A DNA stretch of 52,222 nt, from contig JAGWLG010000025.1 of the NCBI GenBank assembly GCA_028864975.1, positions 1-52,222 of the forward strand, read 5' to 3'. A model generated the notes under the pieces. The model ran no database searches and was not told where the DNA came from. It was given only the letters and a program-made list of their open reading frames with translations. Positions 41,823 through 49,214 of this stretch are shown here, piece by piece (the first letter of the stretch is position 1; each line of letters begins with the position of its first letter). A program made the translations under genes and the position numbers. Source of the stretch: Thermoplasmata archaeon. Lineage in GTDB: Archaea > Thermoplasmatota > Thermoplasmata > Lutacidiplasmatales > UBA184.

Positions 41823-42011
41823 ATGGCGATATCCCAACGGGCGTGCCGGAACTGCCACTCCATCTCCGACCAGATGAAGTGCCCCAAGTGCGGTGGCGAG
41901 ACCAGCAAGGAATGGCAGGGGTACCTCATCGTCGTCGACCCGGAGAAGTCCGAGATCGCCCGGAAGATGGGCATCAAAGGCAGCGGTCGCTACGCTCTGC
42001 GCGTGAAGTGA
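41823..42011 (+). CDS. spt4: Transcription elongation factor Spt4 (RpoE'')
   Basis: A 62-residue zinc protein that pairs with Spt5 to raise RNA polymerase processivity. Zinc ligands are C8/C11 (CRNC) and C20/C23 (CPKC). The central GYLIVVDPEKSEIARKMGI strand-helix forms the Spt5 NGN interface, and GRYALRVK ends the protein. Length and motif order match archaeal Spt4. The dephospho-CoA kinase gene starts 13 nt later. Confidence 0.95.
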   Translation: MAISQRACRNCHSISDQMKCPKCGGETSKEWQGYLIVVDPEKSEIARKMGIKGSGRYALRVK

Positions 42012-42024
42012 CGGGCCCGGTCCG

Positions 42025-42555
42025 ATGGACCTCTACCTTCGTCCCGAGCAACGCGCTCTGCTCGCTCGCCCCTTGGGTCCCGTGCTCCCCACCGACGAGG
42101 CCCGAGCGCGCCTTGCGAGAACGACCAACTTCGTCGCGTGCGGGGATGTGGTCAGCGTCAACGCGATGAAGTGGGGATTCACCCCTTTCGCGGCGGTCGT
42201 GGATGGACACACCCTACGCGAGACCACGACGGAGATCACGGAGCTGGGGCCCCTCGGGGCCAAGAGAGAGATCTGGACAAAGAACCCAGCCGGACAGGTC
42301 ACGGAAGAGCTCCAGCGAGCCGTCCGCGAGCTGGTCTCAGGGGGGGGCGGCCTGCTCGTCGTCGAGGGCGAGGAGGACCTCGCGGTCCTTCCGCTCGTCC
42401 GTGAGCTTCCTCTCGGTAGCACCGTTATATACGGTCAGCCAGGTGCGGGCGTCTGCTTCCTCGCCGTGGATGACGCGACGAAGGAACGCGTCCGGACGAT
42501 CCTAGAAGGCATGGAGGCACGACCCACAGGCCATGGACATCAAGGTCATCTCTGA
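42025..42555 (+). CDS. GTP-dependent dephospho-CoA kinase (DUF359 family)
   Basis: The archaeal enzyme that completes coenzyme A by phosphorylating dephospho-CoA with GTP. At 176 residues it matches the family. It has the conserved acidic motif VVEGEEDLAVLPL, CGDVVSVNAMKWGF and VIYGQPGAGVCFL. It lies between spt4 and S24e, the common genomic place for this family in archaea, and overlaps S24e by 23 nt. Confidence 0.9.
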   Translation: MDLYLRPEQRALLARPLGPVLPTDEARARLARTTNFVACGDVVSVNAMKWGFTPFAAVVDGHTLRETTTEITELGPLGAKREIWTKNPAGQVTEELQRAVRELVSGGGGLLVVEGEEDLAVLPLVRELPLGSTVIYGQPGAGVCFLAVDDATKERVRTILEGMEARPTGHGHQGHL

Positions 42556-42970
42556 GAAGCAGAACCCGCTCCTTGGGCGGAAGGAGTACCTCTTCGAGGT
42601 CGGGCACGAAGGCGGCCCCACCCCCAAGCGTGACGACGTCCGCAAGTCGCTTGCCGAGGTCCTGAAGGTCCCCAAGGACCGGCTCATCCTGGAATGGATG
42701 CGTGCCCGGTTCGGCGTCCAGCGTTCCCGCGGGAGCGCACATGCCTACGACACGAAGGAGCTCGTCAACAAGGTCGTCCGCCAGCACATCCTGATCCGCA
42801 ACGGTCTCAAGGAGAAGCCGCAGAAGGGCCCCGGCGGCGCTGCCGCCGCCGAGACGCCCGCTGCCAAGCCCGAGGCCAAGGGCGAGACCAAAGCGGAGAG
42901 CAAGCCCAAGACCGAGAGCAAGGCCGAGGCCAAGCCTGAAGCGAAGCCGAAGGCCGAAAAGAAGGAGTGA
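42533..42970 (+). CDS. rps24e: Small ribosomal subunit protein eS24
   Basis: The 30S protein S24e: MDIKVISEKQNPLLGRKEY, then TPKRDDVRKSLAEVLKVPKD and GSAHAYDTKELVNKV. The family core ends near residue 98. The remaining 45 residues form a Lys/Glu/Ala/Pro-rich repetitive tail made of KPEAKAE-like units, probably disordered. Start ATG 42533 lies inside the dephospho-CoA kinase gene, and S27ae follows at once. Confidence 0.96.
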   Translation: MDIKVISEKQNPLLGRKEYLFEVGHEGGPTPKRDDVRKSLAEVLKVPKDRLILEWMRARFGVQRSRGSAHAYDTKELVNKVVRQHILIRNGLKEKPQKGPGGAAAAETPAAKPEAKGETKAESKPKTESKAEAKPEAKPKAEKKE

Positions 42971-42978
42971 ACCGACCG

Positions 42979-43233
42979 ATGGGGAAGGCTCGAACCGCGT
43001 TCTACAGCGTCAAGGGCGATGCCCTGACCCGCACCCACGCGTTCTGTCCGAAGTGCGGTCCGGGCGTGGTCCTCGCGGCCCACGCTTCCCCATCCCCCCG
43101 CCGTTCCTGCGGGAAGTGTGGCTACTCGGAAGCGGACACGGCCCCAGCCCCCAAGCCCGAGAAGCCGGCACGTGGCAAGGGCGGGCCCAAGGGCGAGAGG
43201 GCTCCGGCCCCTGCGCCCCGAGCTTCGACCTGA
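42979..43233 (+). CDS. rps27ae: Small ribosomal subunit protein eS31 (S27ae)
   Basis: A zinc-finger ribosomal protein of 84 residues. Ligands are C23/C26 (CPKC) and C44/C47 (CGKC). ARTAFYSVKGDALTRTHAF and GPGVVLAAH are the family core. The last 30 residues are Pro/Lys/Ala-rich. ATG 42979 has GGAG 12 nt upstream. The GTG at 42967, overlapping the S24e stop, is an alternative that adds four residues. Confidence 0.93.
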   Translation: MGKARTAFYSVKGDALTRTHAFCPKCGPGVVLAAHASPSPRRSCGKCGYSEADTAPAPKPEKPARGKGGPKGERAPAPAPRAST

Positions 43234-43368
43234 GCGACACAGCTCTTCCCTACCCTCGACCCTCACGGGGTCCGGGACGAGCCGGGTCGATTGGCTCCGT
43301 CCATGGTGAGGGAACTCGGGGACCGCCCTCCGCTTCGCGGCGGTTCTTGAGCGTGGGACCTTCACAAC

Positions 43369-45198
43369 TCAGCGGAATCGCCGAAGCCATCCTGACGGGT
43401 CGCGGAAGAACCCCCCGAGGCCGAGGCCCTCCCTCGACTCGGGCCGAGCTTCCTGTTGAACGAGCGACGGAGCGGGCGTCTCCTCGCCATAGACGTAGCG
43501 GCCGCCCCGGAGCGCCGAGATGACCGCGCTCACCGCCGTGACGCCTCCGGCGAACAGGAAGGCCTCGGAGAGGGCCGACGTGAAACCCGCGGAGATGGCG
43601 GTCGCGAAGAAGTGGGGGGCCGAGAGCGCGGCGACGGTGGAGGCCGGCAGTTGTTGCCAGCCGGGGACACTGCTCGCAGCGTGGAGGACACCATTTGGTC
43701 CGGTCATGGGGTTCTGACCCAGAAAGGCCCCGAAAAGCGCCCCCGTGGGGTTCTGCGCGATCATCCCCGTCAAGATCTGCTGGTCAGGGGGCCCTACTTG
43801 GTTCCCGGCGAGGGCCCCCGAGACCGAGCCCGAGAGGTCGTGCGAGAGCCCCAAGATGACGATCGTGAAGAAGAGCGCCATGGAGGCCTGCTGCCCGATG
43901 TTCTGAAGCGTGGCGAGCATGCCGGAGGCGGCCCCTCGGTTCTCGGCGGGCACCGAGTTCATGATCGCGGCCGCGTTCGGAGAGGCGAACATCCCCATCC
44001 CGCATCCCTGCAGGAAGATGATCAGGCCCATCTCCCAGTAAGGGAAGTTCGTGGGGAGGAACGCGAGCGCGAAGAAGGTCGCGGACCCCAACGCCATCCC
44101 GGCCGTGGCGAAGGAGCGGGCCCCTCGGCGGTCCGAGAGCCACCCGCTGAGCGGGCCCGCGACCACGAACCCGGCCATCATCGGGGACATGAGGATCCCC
44201 GCCCAGAGCGGGGTCTGCGAGAACGAGTAGCCGTGCAAAGGCAGCCAGATCCCCTGGAACCAGAGCACCAAGAGGAGCATCATGCCCCCACGCGCGACCG
44301 AACCCAGGAACGCGGAGGAGATGCCGGCGGCAAAGGAGCGACGAGAGAAGAACTCCAGCCGGAACATCGGATCGGGGACCTTCGTCTCGACGTACAGGAA
44401 GAGGAGCAGAAGCGCGGTGCCCGCGACCAGACCGGCCCAGACCCATGGGTTGCCCCATCCCGTCGGCGAGCTCCCGTACGGGAGCAGACCATACGTGGTC
44501 CCCACCAGGAGGAGCACGAGCCCCGCGGCGAACGTGACGTTCCCCACGTAGTCGATCCGCTGGTGCGTCGTACGCACAGAGATCTCTCGGAGCTTGGCGT
44601 AGGCCCAGAGGGTTCCGAAGACCCCCACGGGCACGCTGACGAGGAAGATGATCCTCCACGTGGGGATGACGATCGGGCCCAGGTGGATGTCGGGGATCGA
44701 CGCCAGGATCCCTCCAAGGATCAGCCCGAAGAGCGAACCGCCGAGGAACGCGACCTGGTTGACGCCGAGCGCCTTTCCTCGCTCGCTGGGGGGGAAGGCA
44801 TCGGTCAGGAGGGCGGCCGAGTTGGCGAAGAGGAAGGACGCTCCCACGGCCTGGACCAACCGGAACAGAATGAGCTCCAGCGCGCCGGTCGTCCCGCTGT
44901 TCGGCGCGAGGAAGAGGAAGATCGAACCGGTAGAGAAGATCGCGAACCCGAAGTTGTACATGCGGGCGCGCCCCCACATGTCCGAGAGGCGCCCCATCGT
45001 GACCAGGAGGGTGCCGGTGACCACCCCGTAGCCCAGGAGCAACCAGATCAACAACGGGAAGCTCGAGGGCGCGAACGGGTCCACGCCCAAGCCATGGAAG
45101 ATCACTGGGAGCGAGATCAGCACGATCGTCCCATCGAGCGCCGCCAACAAGGCGCCGAGCGTGGTGTTGCTGAGGACGGTCCACTTGTACGCGACCAT
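43369..45198 (-). CDS. MFS multidrug efflux transporter (DHA2-like, 14 helices)
   Basis: A 609-residue permease. Helix 1 carries ALLAALDGTIVLISLPVI, a DHA2-type motif D1 (LDxTIVNVALP-like). Loop 2-3 carries MGRLSDMWGRARMYN, the MFS motif A, and RLVQAVGASFLFANSAALL is motif C-like. About 14 hydrophobic helices are seen, with a long extracellular loop before the last. It probably exports a hydrophobic or toxic compound by proton antiport. The start codon overlaps the marR stop in ATGA, so regulator and pump are translationally coupled. Confidence 0.88.
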   Translation of the reverse strand: MVAYKWTVLSNTTLGALLAALDGTIVLISLPVIFHGLGVDPFAPSSFPLLIWLLLGYGVVTGTLLVTMGRLSDMWGRARMYNFGFAIFSTGSIFLFLAPNSGTTGALELILFRLVQAVGASFLFANSAALLTDAFPPSERGKALGVNQVAFLGGSLFGLILGGILASIPDIHLGPIVIPTWRIIFLVSVPVGVFGTLWAYAKLREISVRTTHQRIDYVGNVTFAAGLVLLLVGTTYGLLPYGSSPTGWGNPWVWAGLVAGTALLLLFLYVETKVPDPMFRLEFFSRRSFAAGISSAFLGSVARGGMMLLLVLWFQGIWLPLHGYSFSQTPLWAGILMSPMMAGFVVAGPLSGWLSDRRGARSFATAGMALGSATFFALAFLPTNFPYWEMGLIIFLQGCGMGMFASPNAAAIMNSVPAENRGAASGMLATLQNIGQQASMALFFTIVILGLSHDLSGSVSGALAGNQVGPPDQQILTGMIAQNPTGALFGAFLGQNPMTGPNGVLHAASSVPGWQQLPASTVAALSAPHFFATAISAGFTSALSEAFLFAGGVTAVSAVISALRGGRYVYGEETPAPSLVQQEARPESREGLGLGGFFRDPSGWLRRFR

Positions 45199-45707
45199 CA
45201 GCCCTCGGAAGACCCTGGACCGCGAGTCCGCTCACGCCGTTCGAGGACCCTTTTGAGCTCCCGCGAGCCCTTCTGAAGGGCCGCGAGACCCTCGGGGCTC
45301 ATCTCGCGGGCCAACTGCTCCAGGTACTGCTGGTGCGCGAGGGCGGCCGCCCGGTAGAGCTTCTCGCCGGTCTTGGAGAGGGAGAGGACGGTCGCACGCC
45401 GGTCCTCGGGGTCTCGTTCGCGTCGGACCAGCTCACGTCGCTCAAGGCGGTCCATCAGCTCGGTCGTAGCCGCGGGGGAGATCCCGAGGTGAAGGCTGAG
45501 TCGGGAGGGGCGCGTGGGTCCCAAGCTCGCGAGGCGCAGGGCCGCGTAGTCGGTGACGACCAGACCGAAAGGCTCGAGCACCGGCCCCAGGGCCCGTCGC
45601 AAGGCCCGGTGCGCCACCCGGTAGTCATCGAAGGGACCCCAGGGCTTGGCCAGGGCGGTGGTCCCTTCCCCGACGGGAGCGCGAAGCCGAGCGGCCAGCG
45701 AGGGCAT
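45198..45707 (-). CDS. MarR-family transcriptional regulator
   Basis: A 169-residue winged-helix regulator: VVTDYAALRLASLG, RLSLHLGISPAATTELMDRL as the recognition region, LVRRERDPEDRRATVLSLSKTG as the wing with the conserved D-x-R-A/R. Terminal helices dimerise. It heads the marR-MFS operon and probably autorepresses it. ATG 45707 lies 24 nt from a TATATTA block. Confidence 0.9.
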   Translation of the reverse strand: MPSLAARLRAPVGEGTTALAKPWGPFDDYRVAHRALRRALGPVLEPFGLVVTDYAALRLASLGPTRPSRLSLHLGISPAATTELMDRLERRELVRRERDPEDRRATVLSLSKTGEKLYRAAALAHQQYLEQLAREMSPEGLAALQKGSRELKRVLERRERTRGPGSSEG

Positions 45708-45727
45708 GGCCCTGTCAGGTTCGGGAC

Positions 45728-45736
45728 CATATATTA
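45728..45736 (-). promoter_or_regulatory. TATA box and possible operator of the marR-MFS operon
   Basis: Minus strand TAATATATG is centred about 24 nt before ATG 45707. Immediately upstream (45733-45752) TTAC and GTAA form a short inverted repeat with 9-nt spacing, a weak candidate operator overlapping the promoter. Confidence 0.45.
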
Positions 45737-45818
45737 CGGCTCCGAAGTAAATGTGGGGCCTTCGTATGCCCCGATGGCGGGCCCCACGCCGTGCGCTCGC
45801 CCCCCGACGGGCACCGGT

Positions 45819-47903
45819 TCATGCCGGCGGGCGGTCGCTGGTCTCAAGGCTCGTGGTCGTGGGTCGAGCCATGGGAACGGGGCGTGCATGCGGCCCCAAC
45901 CGCTCCTGGAATCGGTCCGGAAGACCCAGGCGCCGCCGAAGGATATCTCGGACATCCCGGGTGACCAGATTGCCGTACGGACAGGCCATCTCACAATCGG
46001 AGGAACCCACGCACTTCGTCGAGCGGTACTGCCCCGTCTTCGCTAGTACCACAGGCATCTCCACAAGCCCTACCTCGCAGGCCTTCCCGCAGTCGTGGGT
46101 CGGGCAGGTCCGGCATACCGCAGGGTCAAGCGCCTCCTTGTGGAAGGCTCCGAGGCGGCTCACGACCCCCAAGAAGGTCCCTGTGGAGCAGAACCCCCAG
46201 CTGCGGCAGGGGCTCATGCCTACGTACGGGATCGCAATGAAGAAACCGTACCAAAGCACGTCCCAGACCGCGGCCGCGTAGACCACCGACACGTCCGCTC
46301 CGGAGAGCGTGATGTGCCCTCCGGCGAACTCGTCGAACGCCGAGACGGCGACCACGACTCCCATGAGGGCCCAGGCCCCGATGGCGAGGGCTCGAGGAAT
46401 GCCCTTCCATCCGCCGCCCAGGACCTGATGGCGGGGCCAGGGTCGCTCGGCGATCGTGGGGATCAGCCGCTGCGAGAACGTGCCTCCGTACATCACCGCC
46501 GAAGGGCAGAGCGTGGAGCAGTAGGCCCTCCGACCGAAGAGCAACGCCAGGACCCCCAGCGTCGCGTACGACGCGCCGAGCGCGATCACGGTGGCAGGGC
46601 CCACGCCCCCGAAGGCCCCGACGTTCGGCCACGTCGGGGCTTCGGACCATCCGCGAACGAGGGCGGGCCCAAGCACCGTATAGAGCCCATAGGCCCCCAG
46701 CGCGAACGTGAGCCGGTTCCGCGTTTCGCGTTGAGCCACGCGCCGGAGTCGGACGGCCACCAGAGCCCCCATCTCGACCCCCATGATGCCCAGGAAGAAG
46801 GGGCCTGCCGTCACTTGGGCAACGAACAGGAGACCCGACACCAGCACCGCCCCGATCCCTCCTGAGGCCGAGGGGAGGTGCCAAGAGGGGCCGAAGAACG
46901 CGAGCGAGAGGGTGGCCGCCATGGCCCACTCGGAGGCGAATCCGAGGGCGAGAAAGGCCGTGGTCGCAGCAGGTCGCTCGATCCAGAGAACGGTGGGCTC
47001 GGCTTCGACCGGCCCCGAGGTGGGCCGACCCAGGAGCCGGTGGGCGACGTAGGACATCTCCGCGAGCATGACGACGAGCATCCCTACTTGGAACGGCACG
47101 GGGCCCCAGGGGTCCGACGGGTGGGCCAGCAGCCAGAGCTCCCCGACCGTCATGACCAGGAACGCGAACGAGACCCCGAGAACGAGTCCGAGATGAGAGG
47201 AACTCACCGCCGGGCGTCGACCGAGCTCCTCGAAGAGGACGATGAAGGTCCCCGTCATGACCACGGCCATCAGGACCGAACCGAGGACCGGAGAGGAGAC
47301 GACCCAGGGCCCTACGAGCGCGGAGGCGGCAAGGCCGAGGAGCGGGAGCCGCTCCTCCCGAGGCAGAGGGACCCAGCAGAGCAGCAGGACCATGTTGGTG
47401 AACATGGCCCAAAAGAACCAGACGGAGCCAGCAGAGTAGGCGAATCCGTTGAGGAGCCCGTTCGGCCCGTTGAGGGAGATCGGGGTCCCCAGAGCCAGGG
47501 TGTAGACGGCCCCCATGAGGAGCTCGTTCCCCAGCATGATCAGCCCGAGGAAAATTGCCCAGGCCCAGCTGCCGGTCTCGACCCGGCGTTCGTGGCCGCG
47601 CAGGATGGTGACGAACGCCCAGACGAAGGGGGCGGTCATCATGATCTGGATCCCGAAGAGGGCCGCGGTGAACCCCACGCTGGTGTCCCCGCTCAACACA
47701 TCGTAGAGGACGGTGATCCAAAGGACCAAGGAGGAGAACAGGAGGAAGGCCACGAGGATGGCGTGGGAAAGGGTCGGGGTCCCTCCCTTTCGGGGAAAGA
47801 ACTGCAGAAAGACCCAGATGTTGAACGCCACCATTCCCGCGGCCACCGCGGCGTAGGCGGCGAGGTAGGGGGTGGGGAGTGGGAAAGCGTCGATCACCGT
47901 CAA
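45819..47903 (-). CDS. Polytopic membrane protein with C-terminal iron-sulfur module (NapH/NosR-like end)
   Basis: A 694-residue protein. About 12 or more helices fill residues 10-455 with no recognised family. A NapH/NosR/FixG-like section follows: C462-x3-C466 (YCSTLCPSAVMYGG) and C566-x5-C572 (PCRSWGFCSTGTFLG) flank two more helices. The cytoplasmic end has C597-x2-C600-x4-C605-x3-C609 and C631-x5-C637-x3-C641-P, suggesting two [4Fe-4S] clusters with unusual spacing. It probably moves electrons across or along the membrane; the partner is unknown. TTG 47903 opens the frame and GTG 47897 is an alternative. No clear TATA is seen. Confidence 0.72.
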   Translation of the reverse strand: MTVIDAFPLPTPYLAAYAAVAAGMVAFNIWVFLQFFPRKGGTPTLSHAILVAFLLFSSLVLWITVLYDVLSGDTSVGFTAALFGIQIMMTAPFVWAFVTILRGHERRVETGSWAWAIFLGLIMLGNELLMGAVYTLALGTPISLNGPNGLLNGFAYSAGSVWFFWAMFTNMVLLLCWVPLPREERLPLLGLAASALVGPWVVSSPVLGSVLMAVVMTGTFIVLFEELGRRPAVSSSHLGLVLGVSFAFLVMTVGELWLLAHPSDPWGPVPFQVGMLVVMLAEMSYVAHRLLGRPTSGPVEAEPTVLWIERPAATTAFLALGFASEWAMAATLSLAFFGPSWHLPSASGGIGAVLVSGLLFVAQVTAGPFFLGIMGVEMGALVAVRLRRVAQRETRNRLTFALGAYGLYTVLGPALVRGWSEAPTWPNVGAFGGVGPATVIALGASYATLGVLALLFGRRAYCSTLCPSAVMYGGTFSQRLIPTIAERPWPRHQVLGGGWKGIPRALAIGAWALMGVVVAVSAFDEFAGGHITLSGADVSVVYAAAVWDVLWYGFFIAIPYVGMSPCRSWGFCSTGTFLGVVSRLGAFHKEALDPAVCRTCPTHDCGKACEVGLVEMPVVLAKTGQYRSTKCVGSSDCEMACPYGNLVTRDVRDILRRRLGLPDRFQERLGPHARPVPMARPTTTSLETSDRPPA

Positions 47904-47916
47904 GGTCCTCGCAGTC

Positions 47917-48051
47917 TCACTCAGGCTCCGTGCAGTAGGCTTCCACGAGGCCGTACTTCCCCTTCGGGATCCGGTCCCTCTCTCGGACCTCCCGTACCCT
48001 GCGGGTCTCGCGATGCCCTACCTTAGGGAACAGGACGTGGGCGGGTTCCAT
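47917..48051 (-). pseudogene. Truncated 44-codon remnant with a CxC-type motif cut by TGA
   Basis: Minus strand ATG 48051 opens a 44-codon frame with protein-like content (MEPAHVLFPKVGHRETRRV, then GKYGLVEAYCTEPE). The TGA stop is followed in the same frame by codons for Asp-Cys. If the stop were Cys, the text would read Y-C-T-E-P-E-C-D-C, a likely metal-binding motif. The 694-residue gene starts in another frame 14 nt later, so anything further is gone. I read this as the 5' part of a gene disrupted by a stop and deletion. A real 44-aa peptide is the alternative. Confidence 0.4.
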
Positions 48052-48152
48052 CACTCTTCCTGCCCCGCCTCTTGAACGGCTGTCATCTCATGCTCAGGCG
48101 CCGGTGGTAACCGGGGGTTCGTTCGAGGGTCCATCGGAACGCGTCGCCCTCT

Positions 48153-48950
48153 CTACGGGGCAAAGGCGGTGTTCGTCGGGACCCACCCCCGGGACCGCTT
48201 TCGCCCCTCCGATTTGTGCTCCTTGTCCATTTCGCGATCCCGGGCTTCGAGGATCCGTGCCAGTAAGTCGATCCGCTGCTCTCGATACTGGTCGCTTGCC
48301 GTGTCCCTTGGGACCGGACCTCGTGACCAAGCTCTCCTTCGCGCGGCGTAGGTGGAGAGGAGTCGATTGACCCGGGCCAGGTCGAATCCCTCCGGATCGA
48401 ACCACCCTCCGCACCATGTGAGCATCTCTTCGTGCTCGGGGTCCGCGGGGTCCCGGATCGCCTGAAGGAGGGAGGCGTAACCCGAGTACCCTCCGCAGTC
48501 CTCTGGTGGGCAGGCCCGCGCGCCAGCGGAGCACTGTGGACCGCCCTCCTGCTGGCCCGCGGGAAGGATGTCCTTGACCACGATCGAGTGCTCCCATCCA
48601 TCCCCGAAGTCGTACTCGTACTGTATCCTCGATCCGGGCTGAGGGAGAACCTCAAAGAGCCGAACCGAAGCGGAGTCCATAGACGGGTGGGACTCGGCGA
48701 GCTCGTCGTCGGGGTCTGGAGGAAGGTAGCGGACAAGCCCCGAACTGAACACGTGGAGATGGGAGTTGGTCCAGCCGATGGCGAGCTGGAGTATATCGTG
48801 TAGATCGGCCAGCGTATAGTCGCTCGGTACCGAGACCTCCCTCCAGACCTCGGGCCGGACCTCCAACAATGCGACACGAAGCCTGTGCACCGACCGGGTC
48901 GGCGGAGGCGGAGGCCTCGCTGGGGCCCTTCCTCGGGGGGATGACGGCAC
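48153..48950 (-). CDS. Plasmid pRiA4b ORF-3-like family protein
   Basis: A 265-residue protein of a family common on plasmids, insertion elements and islands; its biochemical role is unknown. Family landmarks in order: RLRVALLEVRPEVWREVSVP, TLADLHDILQLAIGWTNSHLH, YEYDFGDGWEHSIVV, CPPEDCGGYSGY and WFDPEGFDLARVNRLL. The C-terminal 50 residues are basic and helical. GTG 48950 starts a Pro/Arg-rich leader; the domain starts near residue 20. It marks the left part of the accessory region. Confidence 0.88.
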   Translation of the reverse strand: MPSSPRGRAPARPPPPPTRSVHRLRVALLEVRPEVWREVSVPSDYTLADLHDILQLAIGWTNSHLHVFSSGLVRYLPPDPDDELAESHPSMDSASVRLFEVLPQPGSRIQYEYDFGDGWEHSIVVKDILPAGQQEGGPQCSAGARACPPEDCGGYSGYASLLQAIRDPADPEHEEMLTWCGGWFDPEGFDLARVNRLLSTYAARRRAWSRGPVPRDTASDQYREQRIDLLARILEARDREMDKEHKSEGRKRSRGWVPTNTAFAP

Positions 48951-49083
48951 AGCCTATCCCCACGGAGGGAGGGGTAGATGTCCTCTCCGGACCCCGTTCG
49001 TTCCGATGCAGGCGGCGTCCCTAGGTCTTCCCCCCCCGTCCGTTCGGAGGGGTCGCGGTCTCCTGCTCAACCCAGGGGTCCAA

Positions 49084-49141
49084 GCTCGGTGGGCGCGACT
49101 CACTTGCAAGCCCGCAGTACACGCGGGAGTCCGCTCCGAGC
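49084..49141. other. 58-nt nested inverted repeat upstream of the zinc-finger gene
   Basis: Three nested arms: GCTCGG (49084-49089) with CCGAGC (49136-49141), GACTC (49097-49101) with GAGTC (49127-49131), and CCGC (49112-49115) with GCGG (49123-49126). Read on the minus strand, the apical loop GTGTACT could mimic a GTA anticodon loop, but no D-arm or T-arm exists, so it is not called a tRNA. Confidence 0.3.
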
Positions 49142-49187
49142 AACGACCCCCGTCGATTCGGGCCCGGGGTTGTCGAGACCGAAACGC

Positions 49188-49195
49188 GATTATGA
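49188..49195 (+). promoter_or_regulatory. TATA-like box of the C2H2/helical-repeat gene
   Basis: GATTATGA is centred 24 nt before GTG 49215 and decides that start over the longer, low-complexity upstream frame. Confidence 0.5.
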
Positions 49196-49214
49196 CCGGA
49201 CCCATCCTACCCCC

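Noticed and set aside
43330..43360. Hairpin ACCGCC...GGCGGT as a terminator after rps27ae
   Set aside because: Only a 6-bp stem without a T-tract; such stems are common by chance in this GC-rich sequence.
47917..48051. Selenocysteine readthrough at TGA
   Set aside because: There are no sense family residues after Asp-Cys before the next gene begins in another frame, and no selenocysteine-insertion stem-loop was apparent.
48083..48877. Long opposite-frame open reading frames over the pRiA4b gene and elsewhere
   Set aside because: They are Arg/Ser/Pro-rich shadow frames produced by GC-rich codons and contain no recognisable domain.
49084..49141. Possible tRNA-Tyr(GTA) on the minus strand
   Set aside because: The CCCGC/GCGGG stem with loop GTGTACT looks like an anticodon arm, but there is no D-arm, no TTC loop and the total length is only 58 nt.
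48978..49214. Upstream extension of the zinc-finger gene to 48978
   Set aside because: Ser/Pro/Arg-rich without domain features, and it spans the TATA-like block and the nested hairpin.
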